From Streptomyces sp. R21 (GTDB lineage: Bacteria > Actinomycetota > Actinomycetes > Streptomycetales > Streptomycetaceae): a stretch of DNA of 64,000 nucleotides. Under the pieces are notes generated by a model that did no database searches, was not told where the DNA came from, and saw only the letters and a program-made list of their open reading frames with translations. Below, piece after piece: positions 7,884 through 16,580 of the stretch (positions are counted from its first letter, which is position 1; each line of letters opens with the position of its first letter). The translations under genes were made by a program, and so were the position numbers. Location: positions 5,427,001-5,491,000 of the forward strand of contig NZ_CP163435.1 of assembly GCF_041051975.1 (NCBI RefSeq), given 5' to 3'.

Positions 7884-8942
7884 TCAGCGGCCCGTCTTGG
7901 GGGCCTTCCAGCGGGCGATGCCGCGGGCCACCAGGTTGAGGATCATCACGAAGGCGATCAGTGCGAGCGCCGCCGCCCATGCGCGGTCGTACGCGGCGTT
8001 GGAGCCCGCACTGTTCGCGTACTGCTGGTAGATGTACAGCGGCAGCGACGCCTGCGCACCCTCGAAGGGGTTGGTGTTGATGAAGTTCGTGCCCCACACC
8101 AGCAGCAGTACGGGCGCGGTCTCGCCGGTGATACGGGCGATGGCCAGCATGATGCCGGTGGTGATGCCGCCGATGGAGGTCGGCAGGACCACCTTGAGGA
8201 TGGTGCGCCACTTGGGCACGCCGAGCGCCAGGGACGCCTCGCGCAGCTCGTTCGGTACGAGCTTGAGCATCTCCTCGGTGGAGCGGACCACGACCGGCAT
8301 CATCAGGATGGCCAGCGCGAGCGAGCCGGCGAAGCCGAAGGGCTGCATGTCGAACATCAGCATCAGGCTGAGGATGAACAGGCCCGCGACGATCGAGGGG
8401 ATGCCGGTCATCACGTCGACGAAGAACGTGATGGCCGCGGAGAGCTTCCCGCGGCCGTACTCCACGAGGTAGACGGCGGTGAGCACGCCGATCGGCGCGG
8501 CGATCAGGGTGGCGAGGCCGACCTGCTCCAGGGTGCCGATGATGGCGTGGTAGATACCGCCGCCGGTCTCGGAGTCGGCGACCACGCCCATCGAGTGGGT
8601 CAGGAAGTAGACGTTGAAGACCTTCACGCCGCGGGCCACGGTCACCCAGACCAGGGAGGCCAGCGGGACGACGGCGATGAGGAACGCGACCCAGACCAGC
8701 GAAGTGGCGATGCGGTCCTTGGCCTGGCGGCGGCCCTCGATACGGGCGGCGATGCCGAACGTGCCGAGGAGGAAGAGGATCGCGGCGATCAGGCCCCACT
8801 GGACCTTGCTGTCGAGGCCGGCGGCGAGGCCGATGCCGATCGCGACGACGACGGAGCCGGCGGCGATCGCCCACGGCCCCCACTTGGGCAGGCGCGCGCC
8901 GCGCAGGGTGCTGGGGCGCTTTTCGGTGACGGCGTGGCTCAT
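7884..8942 (-). CDS. pstA: Phosphate ABC transporter permease PstA
   Basis: A 352-residue inner membrane permease with about eight hydrophobic segments, longer at the N-terminus than the E. coli protein because of two extra membrane spans. The cytoplasmic coupling loop that contacts PstB is visible (ELREASLALGVPKWRTILKVVLPTSIGGI), giving the EAA motif. It forms the phosphate channel with PstC. Its ATG overlaps the pstC stop by four bases, indicating translational coupling. Confidence 0.95.
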   Translation of the reverse strand: MSHAVTEKRPSTLRGARLPKWGPWAIAAGSVVVAIGIGLAAGLDSKVQWGLIAAILFLLGTFGIAARIEGRRQAKDRIATSLVWVAFLIAVVPLASLVWVTVARGVKVFNVYFLTHSMGVVADSETGGGIYHAIIGTLEQVGLATLIAAPIGVLTAVYLVEYGRGKLSAAITFFVDVMTGIPSIVAGLFILSLMLMFDMQPFGFAGSLALAILMMPVVVRSTEEMLKLVPNELREASLALGVPKWRTILKVVLPTSIGGITTGIMLAIARITGETAPVLLLVWGTNFINTNPFEGAQASLPLYIYQQYANSAGSNAAYDRAWAAALALIAFVMILNLVARGIARWKAPKTGR

Positions 8943-9946
8943 GCGTTGGCCCCCGAGTACTCCTTGCGGCGGGCGATGATCGCGCGGGCCGCGCCGTTGA
9001 CCAGCAGGGTGATGACGAACAGCACCAGACCGGAGGCGATGAGGGCGTCACGGCCCTGCTCCGTCGCCTCGCCGAACTTGCTGGCGATGTTCTGCGCGAA
9101 CGTGCCGCCGCCCGGGTCCAGCAGGCTGCCGTGGATCAGGAAGTCCGGCGACAGCACGGTGGCGACGGCCATCGTCTCGCCGAGGGCGCGGCCGAGGCCG
9201 AGCATCGAGGCGGAGATCACGCCGGAGCGGCCGAAGGGCAGCACCGACATGCGGATGACCTCCCAGCGCGTGGCGCCGAGGGCCAGCGCGGCTTCCTCGT
9301 GCATCTGCGGGACCTGCCGGAAGACCTCGCGGCTCACGTTGGTGATGATCGGCAGGATCATGATCGCGAGCAGGATGCCGACGGTGAGCATGGAGCGCGG
9401 GGCGCCGCCCTGCCAGGAGAAGATGCCGGTCCAGCCGAGGTAGGTGTCCAGCCAGCCGTAGAGGCCGGTCATGTGCGGGACGAGGATGAGGGCGCCCCAC
9501 AGGCCGTACACGATGGACGGCACGGCGGCGAGCAGGTCGATCACGTACGCGACGGGGCCGCCGAAGCGGCGCGGGGCGTAGTGCGTGATGAACAGCGCGA
9601 TGGCGACGGCGATCGGGACCGCGAGGACCATGGCGATGATCGAGGAGATCACCGTGCCGAAGGCCAGTACCGCGATGCCGAAGGTCGGCGGGACGAGGTT
9701 GGTGTTCCACTCGAAGGTGGTGAGGAAGTTGCCGTGGTCCTTGCTGATGGCGAGGGACGCACGGTAGGTGAGGAAGACCGCGATGGCGGCCATGATCACC
9801 AGGAGGAAGATGCCGGACCCACGGGAGAGACCGAGGAAGATCCGGTCTCCGGGGCGGGTGGCGCCGTGGCTCGAGCGCTTCTGCTCGGTCACGGAAGGCT
9901 GGGGGGAGGGGGGAGGAGCGTCTGTGCTCTGTGTCGATATGTCCAT
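8939..9946 (-). CDS. pstC: Phosphate ABC transporter permease PstC
   Basis: A 335-residue permease with six or more membrane spans and the EAA coupling loop EEAALALGATRWEVIRMSVLPFG. I place the start at 9946, where GGAG lies 7-10 bases upstream; the N-terminus is Pro/Ser-rich and cytoplasmic. It partners PstA in the phosphate channel. It follows pstS after about 100 bases that include a strong hairpin, which probably lowers its expression relative to pstS. Confidence 0.95.
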   Translation of the reverse strand: MDISTQSTDAPPPSPQPSVTEQKRSSHGATRPGDRIFLGLSRGSGIFLLVIMAAIAVFLTYRASLAISKDHGNFLTTFEWNTNLVPPTFGIAVLAFGTVISSIIAMVLAVPIAVAIALFITHYAPRRFGGPVAYVIDLLAAVPSIVYGLWGALILVPHMTGLYGWLDTYLGWTGIFSWQGGAPRSMLTVGILLAIMILPIITNVSREVFRQVPQMHEEAALALGATRWEVIRMSVLPFGRSGVISASMLGLGRALGETMAVATVLSPDFLIHGSLLDPGGGTFAQNIASKFGEATEQGRDALIASGLVLFVITLLVNGAARAIIARRKEYSGANA

Positions 9947-10006
9947 CAGGATCTCCGGTCTGCGGAGACGCACGCTGTGCGGCTCCAGGCGGCGGTGCAC
10001 CGGACG

Positions 10007-10040
10007 GTGCGGCCCGGCCCCGCGAGGGGCCGGACCGCAC
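10007..10040 (-). terminator. pstS-pstC intergenic attenuating hairpin
   Basis: A 15-base stem with one mismatch and a GCGA loop, made of GTGCGGCCCGGCCCC and GGGGCCGGACCGCAC. It lies just after the pstS stop and has no T-run. A stem-loop in this position is known in Streptomyces pst operons and fits partial termination or mRNA stabilisation, giving more PstS than membrane subunits. Confidence 0.8.
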
Positions 10041-10047
10041 GCTGGGA

Positions 10048-11178
10048 TTAGCTCAGGGCGTCGATGGTCGTACGGACCTTGGCGATGATCTCGGTCGGGA
10101 TCGGCGCGTAGTCGATGCCGGAGAGGACCTTCTGGCCGTCCTCGCTGGCGATGTAGCGCAGGAACGCCTTCGTCGCGGGCAGGGTGTCGGCCTTGTTGCC
10201 CTTGTCGCAGACGATCTCGTAGGTGACCAGGGTGATCGGGTAGGCGCCCTCGGCCTTGGTCGCGCGGTTCAGCTCGAGCGAGAGGTCACTGCCCGTGCCG
10301 ACGACCTTGGCGTCCGCGATGGCCTTGGTGGTGTTCTCGATGGTGGCCTCGACCGGCGCGGAGGCACCCGTGTCGATGGCGGCCGCCTTGATGCCGTCCT
10401 TGGCGTACGAGAGCTCCATGTAGCCGATCGCGCCGGAGGTCTGCTTGACCTGCTGGGCGACACCGGAGGACTGCGGAGCGGACTGGCCGCCCTTGGCCTG
10501 CCAGGCCTTGCCGCCGGAGTACTTCCAGTTGTCGGGCGTCGCGGCGATCAGGTACTTGGTGAAGTTGTCCGTGGTGCCGGACTCGTCCGAGCGGTGGAAC
10601 GCCTGGATCTTGAGGTCGGGAAGCTTCGCGTCGGGGTTCAGCTTCTTGATCGCCTCGTCGTTCCACTTGCTGATCTTGCTGTCGAAGATCTTCGCGAGGG
10701 TCGGGGCGTCCAGCACCAGCTTCTCGACACCGGGAACGTTGAAGCCGACGGCGATCGGGCCGCCGACCATCGGGAGGTCGATGCCCGTGCCACCGTTGCA
10801 GACCTTCTTGGAGGCGGTGACCTCTTCGGGCTTGAGCGCCGAGTCGGAACCGGCGAAGGCGACCTGGCCCTGGGTGAACGCGGTCACACCGGCGCCGGAG
10901 CCGCCGCCCTTGTAGTTGATCTGCACGCCCGAGCAGGCCTGCGTGAAGGCCTTGACCCAGGCGTCGATCGCGTTCTTCTGCGCAGACGAGCCGTCGGCGA
11001 GGAGCTGGCCCTTGGCGTCGTCACACTTGATCGAGCCGGCAGCGGCGGTGGCGGTCTTGCCGCCGCCGTTGTCCTTGCTGCCCGTGTCGTCGGAGCCGCA
11101 CGCCGTGAGGGCCAGGGCGCCGGAGACGGCGAGAGCACCGAGGGTGAGGGCCCGCCGGTTCATGCGCTGAAGCTTCAC
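10048..11178 (-). CDS. pstS: Phosphate-binding lipoprotein PstS
   Basis: A 376-residue substrate-binding protein. A basic start and hydrophobic stretch lead to the lipobox LTACGSD, so the mature protein is lipid-anchored outside the membrane. Binding-site loops typical of PstS are present: GSSAQKNAIDAW, GSGAGVTAF and SDESGTTDNF. The GTG at 11178 is supported by GGAAGGA nine bases upstream; an ATG five codons later is the alternative. It captures phosphate for PstCAB. A PHO box 115-158 bases upstream marks PhoP activation under phosphate starvation. Confidence 0.96.
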   Translation of the reverse strand: MKLQRMNRRALTLGALAVSGALALTACGSDDTGSKDNGGGKTATAAAGSIKCDDAKGQLLADGSSAQKNAIDAWVKAFTQACSGVQINYKGGGSGAGVTAFTQGQVAFAGSDSALKPEEVTASKKVCNGGTGIDLPMVGGPIAVGFNVPGVEKLVLDAPTLAKIFDSKISKWNDEAIKKLNPDAKLPDLKIQAFHRSDESGTTDNFTKYLIAATPDNWKYSGGKAWQAKGGQSAPQSSGVAQQVKQTSGAIGYMELSYAKDGIKAAAIDTGASAPVEATIENTTKAIADAKVVGTGSDLSLELNRATKAEGAYPITLVTYEIVCDKGNKADTLPATKAFLRYIASEDGQKVLSGIDYAPIPTEIIAKVRTTIDALS

Positions 11179-11526
11179 TGAGGGAGTTCCTTCCAGGAGC
11201 CGCCGTCCTGAATTCGGCGGCGTGCGGAGTCTGCGTGACGAAGGGGAGGCATCCAGGACGCCTCTCGCATCGGTAAGGCCGAAATTAGGCAGATCAGGTG
11301 AAGGCGCCGATGGCCAGAAGTGAACGGGGGGTGAACCCCTGCGGACGGTGCGGTGAGGTAACGGAACGCTTACGCCGAGGACACGGAGTCATTCCGGCCG
11401 CTCATACGTGGTTGGTGACTGTACGCAACCGGTCAGGTCCGATCGCGTGGGTACGTCGACGGGGTTCCGGACATCCCTCGTTCGCCTCTGCTTTCCCGTG
11501 AGTCACACCTACAGACTCCGCCGGAT
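11179..11526. other. pstS promoter region
   Basis: This gap between the Nudix gene and pstS contains no gene. It holds the PHO box (listed separately) and an untranslated leader of roughly 100 bases. The Nudix gene is transcribed toward it, so its message may end here, but I see no strong terminator. Confidence 0.7.
11293..11336 (-). promoter_or_regulatory. PHO box (PhoP operator) of pstSCAB
   Basis: On the minus strand four 11-base units follow in register: GTTCACCCCCC, GTTCACTTCTG, a degenerate GCCATCGGCGC and CTTCACCTGAT. Three match the GTTCACC core of Streptomyces PhoP direct-repeat units, and the third is weak, as in the known pstS operator. It lies upstream of pstS in the correct orientation. 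PhoP bound here would activate the operon when phosphate is low. Confidence 0.93.
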
Positions 11527-11940
11527 TCACGCGTGGCGCAGCACGGCCAGGAGCTCGTCGACCAGGTCCTGGTCGCGGGGCTGGGTCAGGCGGGTGCGGG
11601 CGGCGGCCGGGGAGAGCCAGCGCAGGCGGTCCACCTCGCGGTTGGGCGTGAAGTGGCCCTCGGTGGCCTCGGCGGCCCAGTAGCTCACCGTCTTGCGGCG
11701 GCCGCCCGCGTAGTAGAGGACCGAGGGGAGCCGGGCGCCGGGCTCGCAGCGAAAGCCTGTCTCCTCCTCGACCTCGCGGAGCGCGCCGGCCAGCGGGGCC
11801 TCGCCGCGCTTCAGCTTGCCCTTGGGGTGCGACCAGTCGTCGTACTTCGGGCGGTGGACGACGGCGATCTCCAGCTCACCGTCGACGGGGGAGCGGCGCC
11901 ACAGGACGCAGCCCGCCGCAAGGATCGTGTCGTCGGTCAT
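11527..11940 (-). CDS. Nudix hydrolase (MutT-like)
   Basis: A 137-residue single-domain Nudix hydrolase. The Nudix box is complete at residues 41-63: G-x5-E-x7-REVEEETGF. The family cleaves nucleoside diphosphates linked to another moiety, such as oxidised dNTPs, diadenosine polyphosphates or diphosphoinositol compounds. Its place between pstS and the CHAD/ppk pair suggests a substrate linked to phosphate or polyphosphate, which is inference. It follows the CHAD gene by 33 bases and is probably in the ppk-CHAD-Nudix transcription unit. Confidence 0.88.
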   Translation of the reverse strand: MTDDTILAAGCVLWRRSPVDGELEIAVVHRPKYDDWSHPKGKLKRGEAPLAGALREVEEETGFRCEPGARLPSVLYYAGGRRKTVSYWAAEATEGHFTPNREVDRLRWLSPAAARTRLTQPRDQDLVDELLAVLRHA

Positions 11941-11973
11941 GGGACCTCCCTCGCCCGCACGGGATCGCCGTGC

Positions 11974-13116
11974 TTACGGAGCGACTGCCGGTGCCTTCTG
12001 CCAGGACTGCTGGAACGCGAAGCGGGCCGCCTCCACCTCGTGCCGCTGGTCGGCGTGGAGCACGCCCAGCGCGTACGCCGTCGCCGGGGCGATCCGCGGG
12101 GTGCGGGCCGCCGACGCCGCGGCCGAGGCGGCCTCCGACGCGTCCCGGTGCCGGTCCAGGGCCCGGCCCGCCGCGAGCAGTGGTCCGTCAAAGGGGACGG
12201 CCGCGTCCTCGCCGTGCAGGACCTCCCGGGCGTAGCGGTGCAGGCGCAGCAGCAGGCGGACCTGGTGCCAGGGCGCGTCCTGGGGGTGGGGCGCGGTGTC
12301 CGCGGAGAGGCCGTGGACGAGGGCTTCCGCGTTGTAGGGGTGGCCCGCGGTGACCAGGGGCAGCGCGGTGACCGCGTCGCACAGCCGCTCCTCGGCCGCG
12401 GCGGCGGGTGGGCGCAGATCGGCGCCGTCGGCCCCCGGGACGAGCGGGACCTCGCTGGCCAGTACGGCCACGCTGTCGGCGACCGCGTGGAAGCGGGAGG
12501 AGCCGAGGGCCTGGAGGGCGGCCGAGTGGGCGCGGGTCCGGGCGAGGGTGAGCTGGCGTTCGAGGAGGGCGCCCGCCTTGGCCGCGCCCACCGTCAGGTT
12601 GCCGCGGTCGGGCGTGAGCGGGGGGCGCGGTCCGGTGCCGCCCGCAGCCGCGGCCGACGCCGCGGCCTGCTGCGGGAAGGCCGACGAGCCCGACAGTCGG
12701 TGCAGCGCGAGGAGCAGCCGCTCCAGCCGGGCCGCGTATGCGTGCTCGCGCGCCAACGTGCCGGACAGCCACGCGAGTTCGGGCCGCATGGCCTCCGACC
12801 AGTCGGTGTCGAGCAGCGGGCGGAAGGTGTGGAGCGTGCCGCTGATCCGGCGGGCCGAGCGGCGCAGCGAGCGTGCCGCGTCGGCCGATTCCTCAGCTCC
12901 GCCGTCGCCCGCCCGTGACTGCCCGCGCGCGGGCGGACCGCCGTTGCCGCCGGTCTCGCGGTGCTGGCGCAGCGCACGGAGGAACTCCGTGGCCTGCGCG
13001 CGCAGATAGCTCGCGAGAGCGTCCGAGGACGCCGAGGCGGACGCGGACGCCTTCACGGACGCTGCCGCGGTAACGGCCGCGGGGCCGGTGGGGGGATCAA
13101 GGTGCTGCTGTGCCAC
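11974..13116 (-). CDS. CHAD-domain protein (polyphosphate-associated)
   Basis: A 380-residue helical protein rich in Arg, His and Ala, with an Ala/Ser low-complexity N-terminus and a two-part CHAD fold (for example ARSLRRSARRISGTLHTF, and DQRHEVEAARFAF near the end). CHAD domains are basic helical bundles that bind polyphosphate granules. The usual VHDxRVxxRR histidine motif appears degenerate here (DAARSLRRSARR). The GTG at 13116 lies inside the end of ppk, a 20-base overlap, so the two are coupled. The likely role is to bind or organise the polyphosphate made by Ppk. Confidence 0.82.
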   Translation of the reverse strand: MAQQHLDPPTGPAAVTAAASVKASASASASSDALASYLRAQATEFLRALRQHRETGGNGGPPARGQSRAGDGGAEESADAARSLRRSARRISGTLHTFRPLLDTDWSEAMRPELAWLSGTLAREHAYAARLERLLLALHRLSGSSAFPQQAAASAAAAGGTGPRPPLTPDRGNLTVGAAKAGALLERQLTLARTRAHSAALQALGSSRFHAVADSVAVLASEVPLVPGADGADLRPPAAAAEERLCDAVTALPLVTAGHPYNAEALVHGLSADTAPHPQDAPWHQVRLLLRLHRYAREVLHGEDAAVPFDGPLLAAGRALDRHRDASEAASAAASAARTPRIAPATAYALGVLHADQRHEVEAARFAFQQSWQKAPAVAP

Positions 13117-15328
13117 GCCGGCGCCTCCGGGCGTCTATGAGCATCTCCTGGACGTTGCGCAGGGGCTGGCCCTCGGAGTCGTTCGAGTGCCGGGTCCACT
13201 CGCCGTCCGGGCCCAGGTGCCAGGAGGAGGTGGTGTCGGACATCCCGGTCTCCAGGAGCCGGTTCAGGGCGGCCCGGTGGGCCGGGTCGGTGACCCTGAC
13301 GAGAGCCTCGATACGGCGGTCGAGGTTGCGGTGCATCATGTCGGCGCTGCCGATCCACACCTCGGGTTCGCCGCCGTTGCCGAAGCCGAAGATCCGGGAG
13401 TGCTCCAGGAAGCGGCCGAGGACGGAGCGGACCCGGATGTTCTCGGACAGGCCCGTGACGCCCGGCCGTACCGCGCAGATGCCGCGCACCCATACGTCGA
13501 CCGGCACACCGGCCTGGGAGGCGCGGTAGAGGGAGTCGATGAGCGCCTCGTCCACCATCGAGTTGACCTTGATGCGGACGTGCGCGGGGCGGCCCGCGAG
13601 GTGGTGCTGGACTTCCTTGTTGATCCGCGAGATCAGGCCGTCGCGCAGGGACTTGGGGGCGACGAGCAGCCGGCGGTAGGTCTCGCGGCGCGAGTAGCCG
13701 GAGAGCCGGTTGAAGAGGTCGGAGAGGTCCGCGCCGACCTGGGGGTCGGCGGTGAGCAGGCCCAGGTCCTCGTACAGGCGGGCGGTCTTGGGGTGGTAGT
13801 TGCCCGTGCCCACGTGGCAGTAGCGCCGGAGCGTGTCGCCCTCCTGGCGGACCACCAGCGACAGCTTGCAGTGGGTCTTCAGGCCGACGAGGCCGTAGAC
13901 GACATGGCAGCCGGCCTCTTCGAGCTTCCTGGCCCACTTGATGTTGGCCTGCTCGTCGAAGCGGGCCTTGATCTCCACCAGGACGAGGACCTGCTTGCCG
14001 GACTCGGCGGCGTCGATGAGCGCGTCGACTATCGGCGAGTCGCCCGAGGTCCGGTACAGGGTCTGCTTGATGGCGAGGACGTCGGGGTCGGCCGCCGCCT
14101 GCTCCAGGAAGGCCTGCACGGAGGTGGAGAAGGAGTCGTACGGGTGGTGCAGCAGCACGTCCCGGTTGCGCAGGGCGGCGAAGATGTCGGGAGCGGAGGC
14201 CGACTCGACCTCGGCCAGGTCGCGGTGGGTGCCGGCGACGAACTTCTGGTACTTGAGCTCGGGCCGGTCGATGGAGCCGATGCGGAACAGGCCCGTGAGG
14301 TCCAGCGGGCCCGGCAGCGGGTACACCTCGGCCTCGCCGATCTTCAGCTCCCGCACGAGGAGGTCGAGGAGGTCCCGGTCGATGTTCTCCTCGACCTCCA
14401 GACGCACCGGCGGCCCGAAGCGGCGCCGCATGAGCTCCTTCTCCAGGGCCTGCAGGAGGTTCTCGGCGTCGTCCTCCTCGACCTCCAGGTCCTCGTTGCG
14501 GGTGAGGCGGAAGGCGTGGTGCTCCAGCACCTCCATGCCCGGGAACAGCTCCTCCAGGTGGGCGCCGATGACGTCCTCGATGGGGACGTACCGGCCCGGG
14601 GAGGCCTCCAGGAAGCGGGAGAGCAGCGGCGGGACCTTGACGCGGGCGAAGTGCGGGGTGCCGCTGACGGGGTTGCGCACGCGCACGGCCAGGTTCAGGG
14701 ACAGCCCGGAGATGTACGGGAAGGGGTGCGCGGGGTCCACGGCCAGCGGGGTGAGGACCGGGAAGATCTGGTGCCGGAACAGGGTGAAGAGGCGCGCCTG
14801 CTCCTTCTCCGTCAGCTCGCTCCAGCGGACCAGGTGGATGCCCTCCTCCGCGAGCGCGGGGGCGATGTCCTCCTGGTAGCAGGCCGCGTGCCGGGCCATG
14901 AGCTCGCGCGAGCGGGCCCAGATCATCTCCAGCACCTCGCGGGGCTGGAGGCCGGAGGCGGACTTCGTGGCGACGCCGGTGGCGATACGGCGCTTCAGGC
15001 CGGCCACCCGGACCATGAAGAACTCGTCGAGGTTGCTGGCGAAGATGGCCAGGAAGTTCGCCCGTTCGAGGAGGGGCGTGTTCGGGTCCTCGGCGAGTTC
15101 GAGCACCCGCTCGTTGAACGCCAGCCAGCTGCGCTCCCGGTCCAGGAACCGGCCCTGGGGCAGCGTGATGCCGTCGTCCACCGTGTCCTCGTACGCGTCG
15201 AGGTCGGCATCGATGTCGGGCTCCAGATCGGAGACCACCGCCGACACGGTGTGCGGGCGGTGCGCGGCTATGGAGCCGACGGACGGCTGCGGATGCTGGA
15301 CCTGTGCCTGGGCGCTGGGCTGGTTCAT
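13097..15328 (-). CDS. ppk: Polyphosphate kinase Ppk1
   Basis: A 743-residue enzyme that moves the terminal phosphate of ATP onto polyphosphate, reversibly. All four PPK1 domains are recognisable: the N-terminal LDRERSWLAFNERVLELA, the middle head domain, and two C-terminal phospholipase-D-like domains with the phosphohistidine in CHVGTGNYHPKTARLYEDLG. The start is uncertain: I use the ATG at 15328 (MNQPSAQ), after GGGGAC, but an ATG at 15496 would add 56 Pro/Glu-rich residues. An acidic stretch follows (DLEPDIDADLDAYED). Overlap with the CHAD gene and closeness to pst point to phosphate storage. Confidence 0.93.
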   Translation of the reverse strand: MNQPSAQAQVQHPQPSVGSIAAHRPHTVSAVVSDLEPDIDADLDAYEDTVDDGITLPQGRFLDRERSWLAFNERVLELAEDPNTPLLERANFLAIFASNLDEFFMVRVAGLKRRIATGVATKSASGLQPREVLEMIWARSRELMARHAACYQEDIAPALAEEGIHLVRWSELTEKEQARLFTLFRHQIFPVLTPLAVDPAHPFPYISGLSLNLAVRVRNPVSGTPHFARVKVPPLLSRFLEASPGRYVPIEDVIGAHLEELFPGMEVLEHHAFRLTRNEDLEVEEDDAENLLQALEKELMRRRFGPPVRLEVEENIDRDLLDLLVRELKIGEAEVYPLPGPLDLTGLFRIGSIDRPELKYQKFVAGTHRDLAEVESASAPDIFAALRNRDVLLHHPYDSFSTSVQAFLEQAAADPDVLAIKQTLYRTSGDSPIVDALIDAAESGKQVLVLVEIKARFDEQANIKWARKLEEAGCHVVYGLVGLKTHCKLSLVVRQEGDTLRRYCHVGTGNYHPKTARLYEDLGLLTADPQVGADLSDLFNRLSGYSRRETYRRLLVAPKSLRDGLISRINKEVQHHLAGRPAHVRIKVNSMVDEALIDSLYRASQAGVPVDVWVRGICAVRPGVTGLSENIRVRSVLGRFLEHSRIFGFGNGGEPEVWIGSADMMHRNLDRRIEALVRVTDPAHRAALNRLLETGMSDTTSSWHLGPDGEWTRHSNDSEGQPLRNVQEMLIDARRRRRGTAAP

Positions 15329-15564
15329 GTCCCCATTGTTCCGCGCCGAGGGTGAGACAGGCGCGTCGGAGAGCGCACGGGGGAGCGCGGCGATCCTGAC
15401 GACGTTGCTCTGCGTCGATCGTGCGGGCTCATTCTCCGCGGGGGGCCGGTCTTCTCGGTCCGGCGGAGGCGACGGCTCAGGCACGGCGGGCTTCATTCGC
15501 CGAGGGTCGCAAGCCCGTCTGAATCGATGGTTACGGCGACATGACGTGCGGGATATCGGGGGGA

Positions 15565-15594
15565 GGCCCCCGGACGTCGACACGTCCGGGGGCC
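15565..15594 (-). terminator. Terminator downstream of ABC permease operon
   Basis: A perfect 13-base stem (GGCCCCCGGACGT and complement) with a CGAC loop sits between the permease stop at 15630 and ppk. A second smaller hairpin, CCCTTAC/GTAAGGG, lies at about 15602-15619. Together they should separate the YtrA-type ABC operon from ppk. Confidence 0.75.
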
Positions 15595-15629
15595 GTGTAC
15601 GCCCTTACCCCCGTAAGGGGCGCACATGG

Positions 15630-16580
15630 TCATGCGGTGCGGCGGCGCAGCAGCCAGAAGGCGGCGGCCGTCGCGGCGGCGGCCACGGCGAGGACGATGC
15701 CGGTCTCCACGAGGTGGAGGGGCCAGAAGTGGGACGCGGGATGGTACTTCACGTACGTGCTCGTCAGGCCCCCCTCCGCCATGCACCGCGCGCGGTCGGA
15801 GCCGAGGCAGAAGAAGCCCTCCTTGTGTGCGCCCGAGGTGGTGATCGCACCCCACTGCGTCCCGACGCTGGACTCGGGGAACAAGACGGAGCCGCCGGGC
15901 CCCTGGGTGCGGGTGAGCGTGGGCCACAGGTCCCAGCGGAGCCTCGTCAGGACGAAGTTCAGCGCGAAGAGCAGCGCCAGCGAGACGCCCAGGGCGGGGA
16001 GCGCGCGGCGCAGCACGAGCGCGGTGAGCGCCCCGAGGGCCAGGGCGCACAGGCCGTACGCCACCATCAGCGGGCCGCGCGCGACGAAGACATCCTGGGA
16101 CGTCCAGTCTTCGACCAGGCCGGGGTGTGCCGACCAGGCCCAGCGGAACGCCACCACGAGCACCGTGCCGCCGAGGGTGATCAGAAGCGCGGGCACGGCG
16201 AGTTTGGCGGCCAGCCAGCGCACCGGGGACACGGACTGGGTCCAGGCGAGCCGCGCGGTGCCGTTCTCCAGCTCGCGGCCGATCAGCGCACCGCCGGCGA
16301 AGGCGGCGACGGCCAGGAAGCTGTAGCAGGCGGCGGTGGCGACGTAGCCGATCCGCTCGCTGTAGTGGAGGCTCGCCGGGACGGAGCAGGGCGAGTGGTC
16401 GAGGCAGTACGCCTGCTCCTTGAGTGCGGTGTCCGCGGTGATCCAGACCGTCCATGCCAGGGTCACGAGGGCGGCGACGATGAAGGCGCCCCAGACCAGC
16501 AGGGCCGAGCGGTGCAGGCGCAGCACGGTCCAGGTCAGGCCGGAGGTGCGTCGGGGGCCCTTGAGGGTGAGGGAGCTCAT
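15630..16580 (-). CDS. ABC transporter permease (twin 2)
   Basis: A 316-residue membrane protein with six or so hydrophobic segments. It is the last gene of a four-gene operon (regulator, ATPase, permease, permease). It is clearly a duplicate of its upstream neighbour: both hold RELENGTA-LAWTQSVSP-RWLAAKLAVPA at the same place after the second span. An extracytoplasmic loop has Cys pairs (YCLDHSPC; FCLGSDRARC). The ATG overlaps the upstream stop by four bases. ABC-2-type exporter; substrate unknown, possibly a cell-wall-active compound given the YtrA-type regulator. Confidence 0.83.
   Translation of the reverse strand: MSSLTLKGPRRTSGLTWTVLRLHRSALLVWGAFIVAALVTLAWTVWITADTALKEQAYCLDHSPCSVPASLHYSERIGYVATAACYSFLAVAAFAGGALIGRELENGTARLAWTQSVSPVRWLAAKLAVPALLITLGGTVLVVAFRWAWSAHPGLVEDWTSQDVFVARGPLMVAYGLCALALGALTALVLRRALPALGVSLALLFALNFVLTRLRWDLWPTLTRTQGPGGSVLFPESSVGTQWGAITTSGAHKEGFFCLGSDRARCMAEGGLTSTYVKYHPASHFWPLHLVETGIVLAVAAAATAAAFWLLRRRTA

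Noticed and set aside
7054..9051. Single 665-codon frame joining pstB to sequence across pstA
   Set aside because: The upstream part is a wrong-frame reading of pstA; PstB proper starts at 7830 with normal length.
13088..15355. 755-codon plus-strand frame opposite ppk
   Set aside because: It is the complement of the strongly conserved ppk gene; its product is a repetitive Val/Leu/Asp/Arg mix with no domain.
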